A stretch of DNA of 64,000 nucleotides. Origin: Limnomonas spitsbergensis. Its lineage: Eukaryota; Chlorophyta; Chlorophyceae; Chlamydomonadales. Within the stretch, counting starts at the first letter, position 1. Each line of letters opens with the position of its first letter. Below are positions 29,813-42,878 of this stretch, piece after piece. The translations under genes were made by a program, and so were the position numbers. Where the stretch lies: assembly GCA_037349105.1 (NCBI GenBank), contig JAYJMM010000031.1, positions 1 through 64,000 on the forward strand. Direction: 5' to 3'. Below the pieces are notes generated by a model, which did not search any database, was not told the origin of the DNA, and worked only from the letters and a program-made list of their open reading frames with translations.

Positions 29813-30660
29813 CAAAAACCCAGCAGCATGCCCATGGCCCATGCCTGCGGATTCCAGCAACACACCCAGCAGCATGCCCATGGTCCATGCCTGCGGATTC
29901 CAGCAACACACACAGCAGCATGCCCATGGCCCATGCCTGCGGATTCCAGCAACACACCCAACAGCATGCCCATTGCCCATGCCTGCGGATTCCAGCAACA
30001 CACCCAGCAGCATGCCCATGGCCCATGCCTGCGGATTCCAGCAACACACCCAGCAGTATGCTCATGGCCCATACCTGCGGATTCCAGCAACACACCCAGC
30101 AGCATGCCCATGGCCCATGCCTGCAGATTCCAGCAACACACCCAGGAGCATGCCCATGGCCCATGCCTGCGGATTCCAGCAACACACCCAGCAGCATGCC
30201 CATGGCCCATGCCTGCGGATTCCAGCAACACACCCAGGAGCATGCCCATGGCCCATGCCTGCGGATTCCAGCAACACACCCAGGAGCATGCCCATGGCCC
30301 ATGCCTGCGGATTCCAGCAACACACCCAGGAGCATGCCCATGGCCCATGCCTGCGGATTCCAGCAACACACCCAGCAGCATGCCCATGGCCCATGCCTGC
30401 GGATTCCAGCAACACACCCAGCAGCATGCCCATGGCCCATGCCTGCGGATTCCAGCAACACACCCAGGAGCATGCCCATGGCCCATGTCTGCGGATTCCA
30501 GCAACACACCCAGCAGCATGCCCATGGCCCATGCCTGCGGATTCCAGCAACACACCCAGGAGCATGCCCATGGCCCATGTCTGCGGATTCCAGCAACACA
30601 CCCAGCAGCATGCCCATGGCCCATGCCTGCGGATTCCAGCAACACACCCAGGAGCATGCC
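29813..30660 (+). repeat. K-to-L connector, type 1, copy 1
   Basis: It starts at a 45-bp K monomer (CAAAAACCC at 29813) and ends at the L change (GCCTATGG; the triplet CTA begins at 30660), 847 bp later. Internal markers in order: GGTCC, ACACACAG, CCCAACAG, CATTGCCC, GTATGCTCATGG, TGCAGATT, then several C39G monomers and two CATGTC monomers. The same length and marker order recur at 36894-37741. Confidence 0.8.
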
Positions 30661-31751
30661 TATGGCCCATACCTGCGGATTCCAGCAACACACCCAGGGG
30701 CATGCCCATGGTCCATGCCTGCGGATTCCAGCAACACACCCAGCAGCATGCCCATGGCCCATGCCTGCGGATTCCAGCAACACACCCAGCAGCATGCCCA
30801 TGGCCCATACCTGCGGATTCCAGCAACACACCCAGCAGCATGCCCATGGCCCATGCCTGCGGATTCCAGCAACACACCCAGCAGCATGCCCATGGCCCAT
30901 GCCTGCGGATTCCAGCAACACACCCAGCAGCATGCCCATGGCCCATACATGCGGATTCCAGCAACACACCCAGCAGCATGCCCATGGCCCATACCTGCGG
31001 ATTCCAGCAACACACCCAGGGGCATGCCCATGGTCCATGCCTGCGGATTCCAGCAACACACCCAGCAGCATGCCCATGGCCCATGCCTGCGGATTCCAGC
31101 AACACACCCAGGAGCATGCCCATGGCCCATGCCTGCGGATTCCAGCAACACACCCAGGAGCATGCCCATGGCCCATACCTGCGGATTCCAGCAACACACC
31201 CAGGGGCATGCCCATGGTCCATGCATGCGGATTCCAGCAACACACCCAGGAGCATGCCCATGGCCCATGCCTGCGGATTCCAGCAACACACCCAGGAGCA
31301 TGCCCATGGCCCATGCCTGCGGATTCCAGCAACACACCCAGGAGCATGCCCATGGCCCATGCCTGCGGATTCCAGCAACACACCCAGCAGCATGCCCATG
31401 GCCCATGCCTGCGGATTCCAGCAACACACCCAGCAGCATGCCCATGGCCCATACATGCGGATTCCAGCAACACACCCAGCAGCATGCCCATGGCCCATGC
31501 CTGCGGATTCCAGCAACACACCCAAGGCCATGCCCATGGTCCATGCCTGCGGATTCCAGCAACACACCCAGCAGCATGCCCATGGCCCATGCCTGCGGAT
31601 TCCAGCAACACACCCAGGAGCATGCCCATGGCCCATGCCTGCGGATTCCAGCAACACACCCAGCAGCATGCCCATGGCCCATACCTGCGGATTCCAGCAA
31701 CACACCCAGCAGCATGCCCATGGCCCATACCTGCGGATTCCAGCAACACAC
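30660..31751 (+). repeat. L-to-S segment, copy 1 (1,092 bp)
   Basis: It runs from the L monomer (C2T, NcoI lost) to the base before an S monomer (CACTCAG, TCA at 31752). Internally it has CAGGGGCATG plus GGTCC monomers and CATACATGCGG monomers, and near its right end CCCAAGGCCATG. Three other segments of exactly the same length occur (33373, 37741, 41787). Confidence 0.8.
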
Positions 31752-32387
31752 TCAGCAGCATGCCCATGGCCCATGCCTGCGGATTCCAGCAACACACCCA
31801 GCAGCATGCCCATGGCCCATGCCTGCGGATTCCAGCAACACACCCAGCAGCATGCCCATGGCCCATGCCTGCGGATTCCAGCAACACACCCAGCAGCATG
31901 CCCATGGCCCATGCCTGCGGATTCCAGCAACACACCCAGGAGCATGCCCATGGCCCATGCCTGCGGATTCCAGCAACACACCCAGGAGCATGCCCATGGC
32001 CCATACCTGCGGATTCCAGCAACACACCCAGGGGCATGCCCATGGTCCATGCCTGCGGATTCCAGCAACACACCCAGGAGCATGCCCATGGCCCATGCCT
32101 GCGGATTCCAGCAACACACCCAGCAGCATGCCCATGGCCCATGCCTGTGGATTCCAGCAACACACCCAGGAGCATGCCCATGGCCCATGCCTGCGGATTC
32201 CAGCAACACACCCAGCAGCATGCCCATGGCCCATACCTGCGGATTCCAGCAACACACCCAGCAGCATGCCCATGGCCCATGCCTGCGGATTCCAGCAACA
32301 CACCCAGCAGCATGCCCATGGCCCATGCCTGCGGATTCCAGCAACACACCCAGCAGCATGTCCATGGCCCATGCCTGCGGATTCCAG

Positions 32388-33373
32388 CAAAAACCCAGCA
32401 GCATGCCCATGGCCCATGCCTGCGGATTCCAGCAACACACCCAGCAGCATGCCCATGGTCCATGCCTGCGGATTCCAGCAACACACACAGCAGCATGCCC
32501 ATGGCCCATGCCTGCGGATTCCAGCAACACACCCAACAGCATGCCCATTGCCCATGCCTGCGGATTCCAGCAACACACCCAGCAGCATGCCCATGGCCCA
32601 TGCCTGCGGATTCCAGCAACACACCCAGCAGTATGCTCATGGCCCATACCTGCGGATTCCAGCAACACACCCAGCAGCATGCCCATGGCCCATGCCTGCA
32701 GATTCCAGCAACACACCCAGGAGCATGCCCATGGCCCATGCCTGCGGATTCCAGCAACACACCCAGCAGCATGCCCATGGCCCATGCCTGCGGATTCCAG
32801 CAACACACCCAGGAGCATGCCCATGGCCCATGCCTGCGGATTCCAGCAACACACCCAGGAGCATGCCCATGGCCCATACCTGCGGATTCCAGCAACACAC
32901 CCAGGGGCATGCCCATGGTCCATGCATGCGGATTCCAGCAACACACCCAGGAGCATGCCCATGGCCCATGCCTGCGGATTCCAGCAACACACCCAGGAGC
33001 ATGCCCATGGCCCATGCCTGCGGATTCCAGCAACACACCCAGGAGCATGCCCATGGCCCATGCCTGCGGATTCCAGCAACACACCCAGCAGCATGCCCAT
33101 GGCCCATGCCTGCGGATTCCAGCAACACACCCAGCAGCATGCCCATGGCCCATGCCTGCGGATTCCAGCAACACACCCAGGAGCATGCCCATGGCCCATG
33201 TCTGCGGATTCCAGCAACACACCCAGCAGCATGCCCATGGCCCATGCCTGCGGATTCCAGCAACACACCCAGGAGCATGCCCATGGCCCATGTCTGCGGA
33301 TTCCAGCAACACACCCAGCAGCATGCCCATGGCCCATGCCTGCGGATTCCAGCAACACACCCAGGAGCATGCC
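32388..33373 (+). repeat. K-to-L connector, type 1, long variant
   Basis: It carries the same marker series as 29813-30660 but is 985 bp long, exactly three monomers (138 bp) longer. It includes CATGCATGCGG (C14A) near 32925 and two CATGTC monomers near 33198 and 33290. Confidence 0.75.
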
Positions 33374-34464
33374 TATGGCCCATACCTGCGGATTCCAGCA
33401 ACACACCCAGGGGCATGCCCATGGTCCATGCCTGCGGATTCCAGCAACACACCCAGCAGCATGCCCATGGTCCATGCCTGCGGATTCCAGCAACACACCC
33501 AGGAGCATGCCCATGGCCCATACCTGCGGATTCCAGCAACACACCCAGCAGCATGCCCATGGCCCATGCCTGCGGATTCCAGCAACACACCCAGCAGCAT
33601 GCCCATGGCCCATGCCTGCGGATTCCAGCAACACACCCAGCAGCATGCCCATGGCCCATACATGCGGATTCCAGCAACACACCCAGCAGCATGCCCATGG
33701 CCCATACCTGCGGATTCCAGCAACACACCCAGGGGCATGCCCATGGTCCATGCCTGCGGATTCCAGCAACACACCCAGCAGCATGCCCATGGCCCATGCC
33801 TGCGGATTCCAGCAACACACCCAGGAGCATGCCCATGGCCCATGCCTGCGGATTCCAGCAACACACCCAGGAGCATGCCCATGGCCCATACCTGCGGATT
33901 CCAGCAACACACCCAGGGGCATGCCCATGGTCCATGCATGCGGATTCCAGCAACACACCCAGGAGCATGCCCATGGCCCATGCCTGCGGATTCCAGCAAC
34001 ACACCCAGGAGCATGCCCATGGCCCATGCCTGCGGATTCCAGCAACACACCCAGCAGCATGCCCATGGCCCATACATGCGGATTCCAGCAACACACCCAG
34101 CAGCATGCCCATGGCCCATACCTGCGGATTCCAGCAACACACCCAAGGCCATGCCCATGGTCCATGCCTGCGGATTCCAGCAACACACCCAGCAGCATGC
34201 CCATGGCCCATGCCTGCGGATTCCAGCAACACACCCAGGAGCATGCCCATGGCCCATGCCTGCGGATTCCAGCAACACACCCAGCAGCATGCCCATGGCC
34301 CATACCTGCGGATTCCAGCAACACACCCAGCAGCATGCCCATGGCCCATACCTGCGGATTCCAGCAACACACTCAGCAGCATGCCCATGGCCCATGCCTG
34401 CAGATTCCAGCAACACACCCAGCAGCATGCCCATGGCCCATACCTGCGGATTCCAGCAACACAC
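33373..34464 (+). repeat. L-to-S segment, copy 2 (1,092 bp)
   Basis: From L (CTA at 33373) to the base before S at 34465, 1,092 bp, identical in length to copies 1, 3 and 4. It contains CAGGGGCATG and GGTCC pairs, CATACATGCGG monomers near 33658 and 34075, and CCCAAGGCCATG near 34143. It overlaps the start of a partial cassette, because an S-R pair at 34373 lies 92 bp before the terminal S. Confidence 0.8.
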
Positions 34465-36029
34465 TCAGCAGCATGCCCATGGCCCATGCCTGCGGATTCC
34501 AGCAACACACCCAGCAGCATGCCCATGGCCCATGCCTGCGGATTCCAGCAACACACCCAGCAGCATGCCCATGGCCCATGCCTGCGGATTCCAGCAACAC
34601 ACCCAGCAGCATGCCCATGGCCCATGCCTGCGGATTCCAGCAACACACCCAGGAGCATGCCCATGGCCCATGCCTGCGGATTCCAGCAACACACCCAGGA
34701 GCATGCCCATGGCCCATACCTGCGGATTCCAGCAACACACCCAGGGGCATGCCCATGGTCCATGCCTGCGGATTCCAGCAACACACCCAGGAGCATGCCC
34801 ATGGCCCATGCCTGCGGATTCCAGCAACACACCCAGCAGCATGCCCATGGCCCATGCCTGTGGATTCCAGCAACACACCCAGGAGCATGCCCATGGCCCA
34901 TGCCTGCGGATTCCAGCAACACACCCAGCAGCATGCCCATGGCCCATGCCTGCGGATTCCAGCAACACACCCAGCAGCATGCCCATGGTCCATGCCTGCG
35001 GATTCCAGCAACACACCCAGCAGCATGCCCATGGCCCATACCTGCGGATTCCAGCAACACACCCAACAGCATGCCCATGGCCCATGCCTGCGGATTCCAG
35101 CAACACACCCAGCAGCATGCCCATGGCCCATGCCTGCGGATTCCAGCAACACACCCAGCAGCATGCCCATGGTCCATGCCTGCGGATTCCAGCAACACAC
35201 CCAAGGCCATGCCCATGGCCCATGCCTGCGGATTCCAGCAACACACCCAGCAGCATGCCCATGGTCCATGCCTGCGGATTCCAGCAACACACCCAGCAAC
35301 ATGCCCATGGCCCATGCCTGCGGATTCCAGCAACACACCCAACAGCATGCCCATGGCCCATGCCTGCGGATTCCAGCAACACACCCAGCAGCATGCCCAT
35401 GGCCCATGCCTGCGGATTCCAGCAACACACCCAGCAGCATGCCCATGGTCCATACCTGTGGATTCCAGCAACACACCCAGCAGCATGCCCATGGCCCATG
35501 CCTGCGGATTCCAGCAACACACCCAGGAGCATGCCCATGGTCCATGCCTGCGGATTCCAGCAACACACCCAGGAGCATGCCCATGGCCCATGCCTGCGGA
35601 TTCCAGCAACACACCCAACATCATGCCCATGGCCCATGCCTGCGGATTCCAGCAACACACCCAGGAGCATGCCCATGGCCCATGCCTGCGGATTCCAGCA
35701 ACACACCCAGCAGCATGCCCATGGCCCATGCCTGCGGATTCCAGCAACACACCCAGCAGCATGCCCATGGCCCATGCCTGCGGATTCCAGCAACACACCC
35801 AGCAGCATGCCCATGGCCCATGCCTGCGGATTCCAGCAACACACCCAGCAGCATGCCCATGGCCCATACCTGCGGATTCCAGCAACACACCCAACAGCAT
35901 GCCCATGGCCCATGCCTGCGGATTCCAGCAACACACCCAGCAGCATGCCCATGGCCCATGCCTGCGGATTCCAGCAACACACCCAGCAGCATGCCCATGG
36001 CCCATGCCTGCGGATTCCAGCAAAAACCC
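34373..36029 (+). repeat. Partial S-S-D-K cassette
   Basis: S at 34373 is coupled to R (TGCAGATT near 34399). S at 34465 stands alone. D (AACATCATG) is at 35617 and K at 36021. Compared with the standard cassette the first S is missing. S-to-D is 1,152 bp rather than 1,244 (two monomers fewer), and D-to-K is 404 bp rather than 358 (one monomer more). The GTCCATGG monomer that normally precedes K is absent. It probably represents an earlier or shuffled version. Confidence 0.75.
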
Positions 36030-36893
36030 AGCAGCATGCCCATGGCCCATGCCTGCGGATTCCAGCAACACACCCAGCAGCATGCCCATGGTCCATGCCT
36101 GCGGATTCCAGCAACACACCCAGCAGCATGCCCATGGCCCATGCCTGCGGTTTCCAATAACACACCCAACAGCATGCCCATGGCCCATGCCTGCGGATTC
36201 CAGCAACACACCCAGCAGCATGCACATGGCCCATGCCTGCGGATTCCAGCAACACACCCAGCAGCATGCCCATGGCCCATACCTGCGGATTCCAGCAACA
36301 CACCCAGCAGCATGCCCATGGCCCATGCCTGCGGGTTCCAGCAACACACCCAGGAGCATGCCCATGGCCCATGCCTGCGGATTCCAGCAACACACCCAGC
36401 AGCATGCCCATGGCCCATACCTGCGGATTCCAGCAACACACCCAGCAGCATGCCCATGGTCCATGCCTGCGGATTCCAGCAACACACCCAGGAGCATGCC
36501 CATGGCCCATGCCTGCGGATTCCAGCAACACACCCAACATCATGCCCATGGCCCATGCCTGCGGATTCCAGCAACACACCCAGGAGCATGCCCATGGCCC
36601 ATGCCTGCGGATTCCAGCAACACACCCAACAGCATGCCCATGGCCCATGCCTGCGGATTCCAGCAACACACCCAGCAGCATGCCCATGGCCCATGCCTGC
36701 GGATTCCAGCAACACACCCAGCAGCATGCCCATGGCCCATACCTGCGGATTCCAGCAACACACCCAACAGCATGCCCATGGCCCATGCCTGCGGATTCCA
36801 GCAACACACCCAGCAGCATGCCCATGGCCCATGCCTGCGGATTCCAGCAACACACCCAGCAGCATGTCCATGGCCCATGCCTGCGGATTCCAG

Positions 36894-37741
36894 CAAAAAC
36901 CCAGCAGCATGCCCATGGCCCATGCCTGCGGATTCCAGCAACACACCCAGCAGCATGCCCATGGTCCATGCCTGCGGATTCCAGCAACACACACAGCAGC
37001 ATGCCCATGGCCCATGCCTGCGGATTCCAGCAACACACCCAACAGCATGCCCATTGCCCATGCCTGCGGATTCCAGCAACACACCCAGCAGCATGCCCAT
37101 GGCCCATGCCTGCGGATTCCAGCAACACACCCAGCAGTATGCTCATGGCCCATGCCTGCGGATTCCAGCAACACACCCAGCAGCATGCCCATGGCCCATG
37201 CCTGCAGATTCCAGCAACACACCCAGGAGCATGCCCATGGCCCATGCCTGCGGATTCCAGCAACACACCCAGCAGCATGCCCATGGCCCATGCCTGCGGA
37301 TTCCAGCAACACACCCAGGAGCATGCCCATGGCCCATGCCTGCGGATTCCAGCAACACACCCAGGAGCATGCCCATGGCCCATACCTGCGGCTTTCAGCA
37401 ACACACCCAGGGGCATGCCCATGGTCCATGCATGCGGATTCCAGCAACACACCCAGGAGCATGCCCATGGCCCATGCCTGCGGATTCCAGCAACACACCC
37501 AGGAGCATGCCCATGGCCCATGCCTGCGGATTCCAGCAACACACCCAGGAGCATGCCCATGGCCCATGCCTGCGGATTCCAGCAACACACCCAGCAGCAT
37601 GCCCATGGCCCATGCCTGCGGATTCCAGCAACACACCCAGGAGCATGCCCATGGCCCATGTCTGCGGATTCCAGCAACACACCCAGCAGCATGCCCATGG
37701 CCCATGCCTGCGGATTCCAGCAACACACCCAGGAGCATGCC
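36894..37741 (+). repeat. K-to-L connector, type 1, copy 3
   Basis: It is 847 bp, like copy 1, with the same series ACACACAG, CATTGCCC and GTATGCTCATGG. One monomer near 37389 reads CTGCGGCTTTCAG instead of CTGCGGATTCCAG, a private double change in the otherwise invariant core. A D monomer at 36536 precedes this K by the standard 358 bp. Confidence 0.8.
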
Positions 37742-38832
37742 TATGGCCCATACCTGCGGATTCCAGCAACACACCCAGGGGCATGCCCATGGTCCATGCC
37801 TGCGGATTCCAGCAACACACCCAGCAGCATGCCCATGGCCCATGCCTGCGGATTCCAGCAACACACCCAGCAGCATGCCCATGGCCCATACCTGCGGATT
37901 CCAGCAACACACCCAGCAGCATGCCCATGGCCCATGCCTGCGGATTCCAGCAACACACCCAGCAGCATGCCCATGGCCCATGCCTGCGGATTCCAGCAAC
38001 ACACCCAGCAGCATGCCCATGGCCCATACATGCGGATTCCAGCAACACACCCAGCAGCATGCCCATGGCCCATACCTGCGGATTCCAGCAACACACCCAG
38101 GGGCATGCCCATGGTCCATGCCTGCGGATTCCAGCAACACACCCAGCAGCATGCCCATGGCCCATGCCTGCGGATTCCAGCAACACACCCAGGAGCATGC
38201 CCATGGCCCATGCCTGCGGATTCCAGCAACACACCCAGCAGCATGCCCATGGCCCATACCTGCGGATTCCAGCAACACACCCAACAGCATGCCCATGGCC
38301 CATACCTGCGGATTCCAGCAACACACTCAGCAGCATGCCCATGGCCCATGCCTGCAGATTCCAGCAACACACCCAGCAGCATGCCCATGGCCCATGCCTG
38401 CGGATTCCAGCAACACACCCAGCAGCATGCCCATGGCCCATACATGCGGATTCCAGCAACACACCCAGCAGCATGCCCATGGCCCATACCTGCGGATTCC
38501 AGCAACACACCCAAGGCCATGCCCATGGTCCATGCCTGCGGATTCCAGCAACACACCCAGCAGCATGCCCATGGCCCATGCCTGCGGATTCCAGCAACAC
38601 ACCCAGGAGCATGCCCATGGCCCATGCCTGCGGATTCCAGCAACACACCCAGCAGCATGCCCATGGCCCATACCTGCGGATTCCAGCAACACACCCAGCA
38701 GCATGCCCATGGCCCATACCTGCGGATTCCAGCAACACACTCAGCAGCATGCCCATGGCCCATGCCTGCAGATTCCAGCAACACACCCAGCAGCATGCCC
38801 ATGGCCCATACCTGCGGATTCCAGCAACACAC
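37741..38832 (+). repeat. L-to-S segment, copy 3 (1,092 bp)
   Basis: From L (37741) to the base before S at 38833, exactly 1,092 bp. It overlaps the first two S monomers of the next cassette (38327 and 38741). L-to-first-S is therefore 586 bp, the same as in copy 4. Confidence 0.8.
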
Positions 38833-40443
38833 TCAGCAGCATGCCCATGGCCCATGCCTGCGGATTCCAGCAACACACCCAGCAGCATGCCCATGGCCCA
38901 TGCCTGCGGATTCCAGCAACACACCCAGGAGCATGCCCATGGCCCATGCCTGCGGATTCCAGCAACACACCCAGCAGCATGCCCATGGCCCATGCCTGCG
39001 GATTCCAGCAACACACCCAGGAGCATGCCCATGGCCCATGCCTGCGGATTCCAGCAACACACCCAGGAGCATGCCCATGGCCCATACCTGCGGATTCCAG
39101 CAACACACCCAGGGGCATGCCCATGGTCCATGCCTGCGGATTCCAGCAACACACCCAGGAGCATGCCCATGGCCCATGCCTGCGGATTCCAGCAACACAC
39201 CCAGCAGCATGCCCATGGCCCATGCCTGCGGATTCCAGCAACACACCCAGGAGCATGCCCATGGCCCATGCCTGCGGATTCCAGCAACACACCCAGCAGC
39301 ATGCCCATGGCCCATGCCTGCGGATTCCAGCAACACACCCAGCAGCATGCCCATGGCCCATGCCTGCGGATTCCAGCAACACACCCAGCAGCATGCCCAT
39401 GGCCCATACCTGCGGATTCCAGCAACACACCCAACAGCATGCCCATGGCCCATGCCTGCGGATTCCAGCAACACACCCAGCAGCATGCCCATGGCCCATG
39501 CCTGCGGATTCCAGCAACACACCCAGCAGCATGCCCATGGTCCATGCCTGCGGATTCCAGCAACACACCCAAGGCCATGCCCATGGCCCATGCCTGCGGA
39601 TTCCAGCAACACACCCAGCAGCATGCCCATGGTCCATGCCTGCGGATTCCAGCAACACACCCAGCAACATGCCCATGGCCCATGCCTGCGGATTCCAGCA
39701 ACACACCCAACAGCATGCCCATGGCCCATGCCTGCGGATTCCAGCAACACACCCAGCAGCATGCCCATGGCCCATGCCTGCGGATTCCAGCAACACACCC
39801 AGCAGCATGCCCATGGTCCATACCTGCGGATTCCAGCAACACACCCAGCAGCATGCCCATGGCCCATGCCTGCGGATTCCAGCAACACACCCAGGAGCAT
39901 GCCCATGGCCCATGCCTGCGGATTCCAGCAACACACCCAGCAGCATGCCCATGGCCCATACCTGCGGATTCCAGCAACACACCCAGGGGCATGCCCATGG
40001 TCCATGCCTGCGGATTCCAGCAACACACCCAGGAGCATGCCCATGGCCCATGCCTGCGGATTCCAGCAACACACCCAACATCATGCCCATGGCCCATGCC
40101 TGCGGATTCCAGCAACACACCCAGCAGCATGCCCATGGCCCATGCCTGCGGATTCCAGCAACACACCCAGCAGCATGCCCATGGCCCATGCCTGCGGATT
40201 CCAGCAACACACCCAGCAGCATGCCCATGGCCCATGCCTGCGGATTCCAGCAACACACCCAGCAGCATGCCCATGGCCCATACCTGCGGATTCCAGCAAC
40301 ACACCCAACAGCATGCCCATGGCCCATGCCTGCGGATTCCAGCAACACACCCAGCAGCATGCCCATGGCCCATGCCTGCGGATTCCAGCAACACACCCAG
40401 CAGCATGTCCATGGCCCATGCCTGCGGATTCCAGCAAAAACCC
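38327..40443 (+). repeat. HOR cassette 1 (S-S-S-D-K)
   Basis: S at 38327, 38741 (+414) and 38833 (+506); D at 40077 (+1750); K at 40435 (+2108). The first two S monomers are each followed by TGCAGATT (R); the third is not. Between the third S and D lie, in order, CAGGGG plus GGTCC, CCCAACAG, CCCAAGGCCATG, CAGCAACATG, CCCAACAG and a second CAGGGG plus GGTCC. These define the standard cassette. Confidence 0.88.
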
Positions 40444-41787
40444 AGCAGCATGCCCATGGCCCATGCCTGCGGATTCCAGCAACACACCCAGCAGCATGCC
40501 CATGGTCCATGCCTGCGGATTCCAGCAACACACCCAGCAGCATGCCCATGGCCCATGCCTGCGGATTCCAGCAACACACCCAACAGCATGCCCATGGCCC
40601 ATGCCTGCGGATTCCAGCAACACACCCAGCAGCATGCCCATGGCCCATGCCTGCGGATTCCAGCAACACACCCAGCAGCATGCCCATGGCCCAAACCTGC
40701 GGATTCCAGCAACACACCCAGCAGCATGCCCATGGCCCATACCTGCGGATTCCAGCAACACACCCAGGGCATGCCCATGGTCCATGCCTGCGGATTCCAG
40801 CAACACACCCAGCAGCATGCCCATGGCCCATGCCTGCGGATTCAAGCAACACACCCAGCAGCATGCCCATGGCCCATACCTGCGGATTCCAGCAACACAC
40901 CCAGCAGCATGCCCATGGCCCATACCTGCGGATTCCAGCAACACACCCAACATCATGCCCATGGCCCATGCCTGCGGATTCCAGCAACACACCCAGGAGC
41001 ATGCCCATGGCCCATGCCTGCGGATTCCAGCAACACACCCAGGAGCATGCCCATGGCCCATACCTGCGGATTCCAGCAACACACCCAGCAGCATGCCCAT
41101 GGCCCATGCCTGCGGATTCCCGCAACACACCCAACAGCATGCCCATGGCCCATGCCTGCGGATTCCAGCAACACACCCAACAGCATGCCCATGGCCCATG
41201 CCTGCGGATTCCAGCAACACACCCAGCAGCATGCCCATGGCCCATACCTGCGGATTCCAGCAACACACCCAGCAGCATGCCCATGGCCCATGCCTGCAGA
41301 TTCCAGCAACACACCCAGGAGCATGCCCATGGCCCATGCCTGCGGATTCCAGCAACACACCCAGCAGCATGCCCATGGCCCATGCCTGCGGATTCCAGCA
41401 ACACACCCAGGAGCATGCCCATGGCCCATGCCTGCGGATTCCAGCAACACACCCAGGAGCATGCCCATGGCCCATACCTGCGGATTCCAGCAACACACCC
41501 AGGGGCATGCCCATGGTCCATGCATGCGGATTCCAGCAACACACCCAGGAGCATGCCCATGGCCCATGCCTGCGGATTCCAGCAACACACCCAGGAGCAT
41601 GCCCATGGCCCATGCCTGCGGATTCCAGCAACACACCCAGCAGCATGCCCATGGCCCATGCCTGCGGATTCCAGCAACACACCCAGCAGCATGCCCATGG
41701 CCCATGTCTGCGGATTCCAGCAACACACCCAGCAGCATGCCCATGGCCCATGCCTGCGGATTCCAGCAACACACCCAGGAGCATGCC
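40435..41787 (+). repeat. K-to-L connector, type 2, short copy
   Basis: After K come GGTCC, CCCAACAG, a CCCAAACC monomer (T11A, G12A), and CCCAGGGCATG, which has lost one G. Then follow GGATTCAAGC (C24A), D (AACATCATG at 40949) where sister copies have C39G, GGATTCCCGC near 41117, and R near 41295. Length is 1,352 bp against 1,399 in sister copies: one C39G monomer fewer and one base deleted. Confidence 0.78.
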
Positions 41788-42878
41788 TATGGCCCATACC
41801 TGCGGATTCCAGCAACACACCCAGGGGCATGCCCATGGTCCATGCCTGCGGATTCCAGCAACACACCCAGCAGCATGCCCATGGCCCATGCCTGCGGATT
41901 CCAGCAACACACCCAGCAGCATGCCCATGGCCCATACCTGCGGATTCCAGCAACACACCCAGCAGCATGCCCATGGCCCATGCCTGCGGATTCCAGCAAC
42001 ACACCCAGCAGCATGCCCATGGCCCATGCCTGCGGATTCCAGCAACACACCCAGCAGCATGCCCATGGCCCATACCTGCGGATTCCAGCAACACACCCAG
42101 CAGCATGCCCATGGCCCATACCTGCGGATTCCAGCAACACACCCAGGGGCATGCCCATGGCCCATGCCTGCGGATTCCAGCAACACACCCAGCAGCATGC
42201 CCATGGCCCATGCCTGCGGATTCCAGCAACACACCCAGGAGCATGCCCATGGCCCATGCCTGCGGATTCCAGCAACACACCCAGCAGCATGCCCATGGCC
42301 CATACCTGCGGATTCCAGCAACACACCCAGCAGCATGCCCATGGCCCATACCTGCGGATTCCAGCAACACACTCAGCAGCATGCCCATGGCCCATGCCTG
42401 CAGATTCCAGCAACACACCCAGCAGCATGCCCATGGCCCATGCCTGCGGATTCCAGCAACACACCCAGCAGCATGCCCATGGCCCATACATGCGGATTCC
42501 AGCAACACACCCAGCAGCATGCCCATGGCCCATACCTGCGGATTCCAGCAACACACCCAAGGCCATGCCCATGGTCCATGCCTGCGGATTCCAGCAACAC
42601 ACCCAGCAGCATGCCCATGGCCCATGCCTGCGGATTCCAGCAACACACTCAGCAGCATGCCCATGGCCCATGCCTGCGGATTCCAGCAACACACCCAGCA
42701 GCATGCCCATGGCCCATACCTGCGGATTCCAGCAACACACCCAGCAGCATGCCCATGGCCCATACCTGCGGATTCCAGCAACACACTCAGCAGCATGCCC
42801 ATGGCCCATGCCTGCAGATTCCAGCAACACACCCAGCAGCATGCCCATGGCCCATACCTGCGGATTCAAGCAACACAC
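41787..42878 (+). repeat. L-to-S segment, copy 4 (1,092 bp)
   Basis: From L (41787) to the base before S at 42879, exactly 1,092 bp. In this copy an extra S without R is present at 42649, and CATACCTGCGG replaces the CATACATGCGG seen at the matching place in other copies near 42070. Confidence 0.8.

Larger units (their letters stand above)
29500..38000 (+). repeat. Zone IVa: HOR region with the first connector type
   Basis: Indels almost disappear and substitution-variant monomers appear in a repeated order. K monomers (CAAAAACCC, 45 bp) lie at 29813, 32388, 36021 and 36894. Three of them (29813, 32388, 36894) are followed by the same series: a GGTCC monomer, C35A (ACACACAG), G38A, CATTGCCC, and a doubly changed GTATGCTCATGG monomer. 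The L landmark (GCCTATGG) follows each at 847, 985 and 847 bp. The series with ACACACAG, CATTGCCC and GTATGCTC is absent to the right of about 37.2 kb, which separates this zone from the next. A lone TAA at 36158-36160 (CCAATAACAC) is the only plus-strand stop I see in zone IV. Confidence 0.85.

Noticed and set aside
13876..33360. Minus-strand open frame of about 6,490 codons, and the other very long frames on both strands
   Set aside because: All are the same cyclic peptide produced by a stop-free 46-bp unit. Frames open on both strands and in all phases, with indels freely switching frame, mean there is no coding constraint. No start context, promoter, intron signal or unique domain is visible.
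36158..36160. TAA as the stop codon of a long plus-strand gene beginning at 27248
   Set aside because: It is one substitution-variant monomer (CCAATAACAC) in non-coding satellite; the frame before it has no features of a gene.
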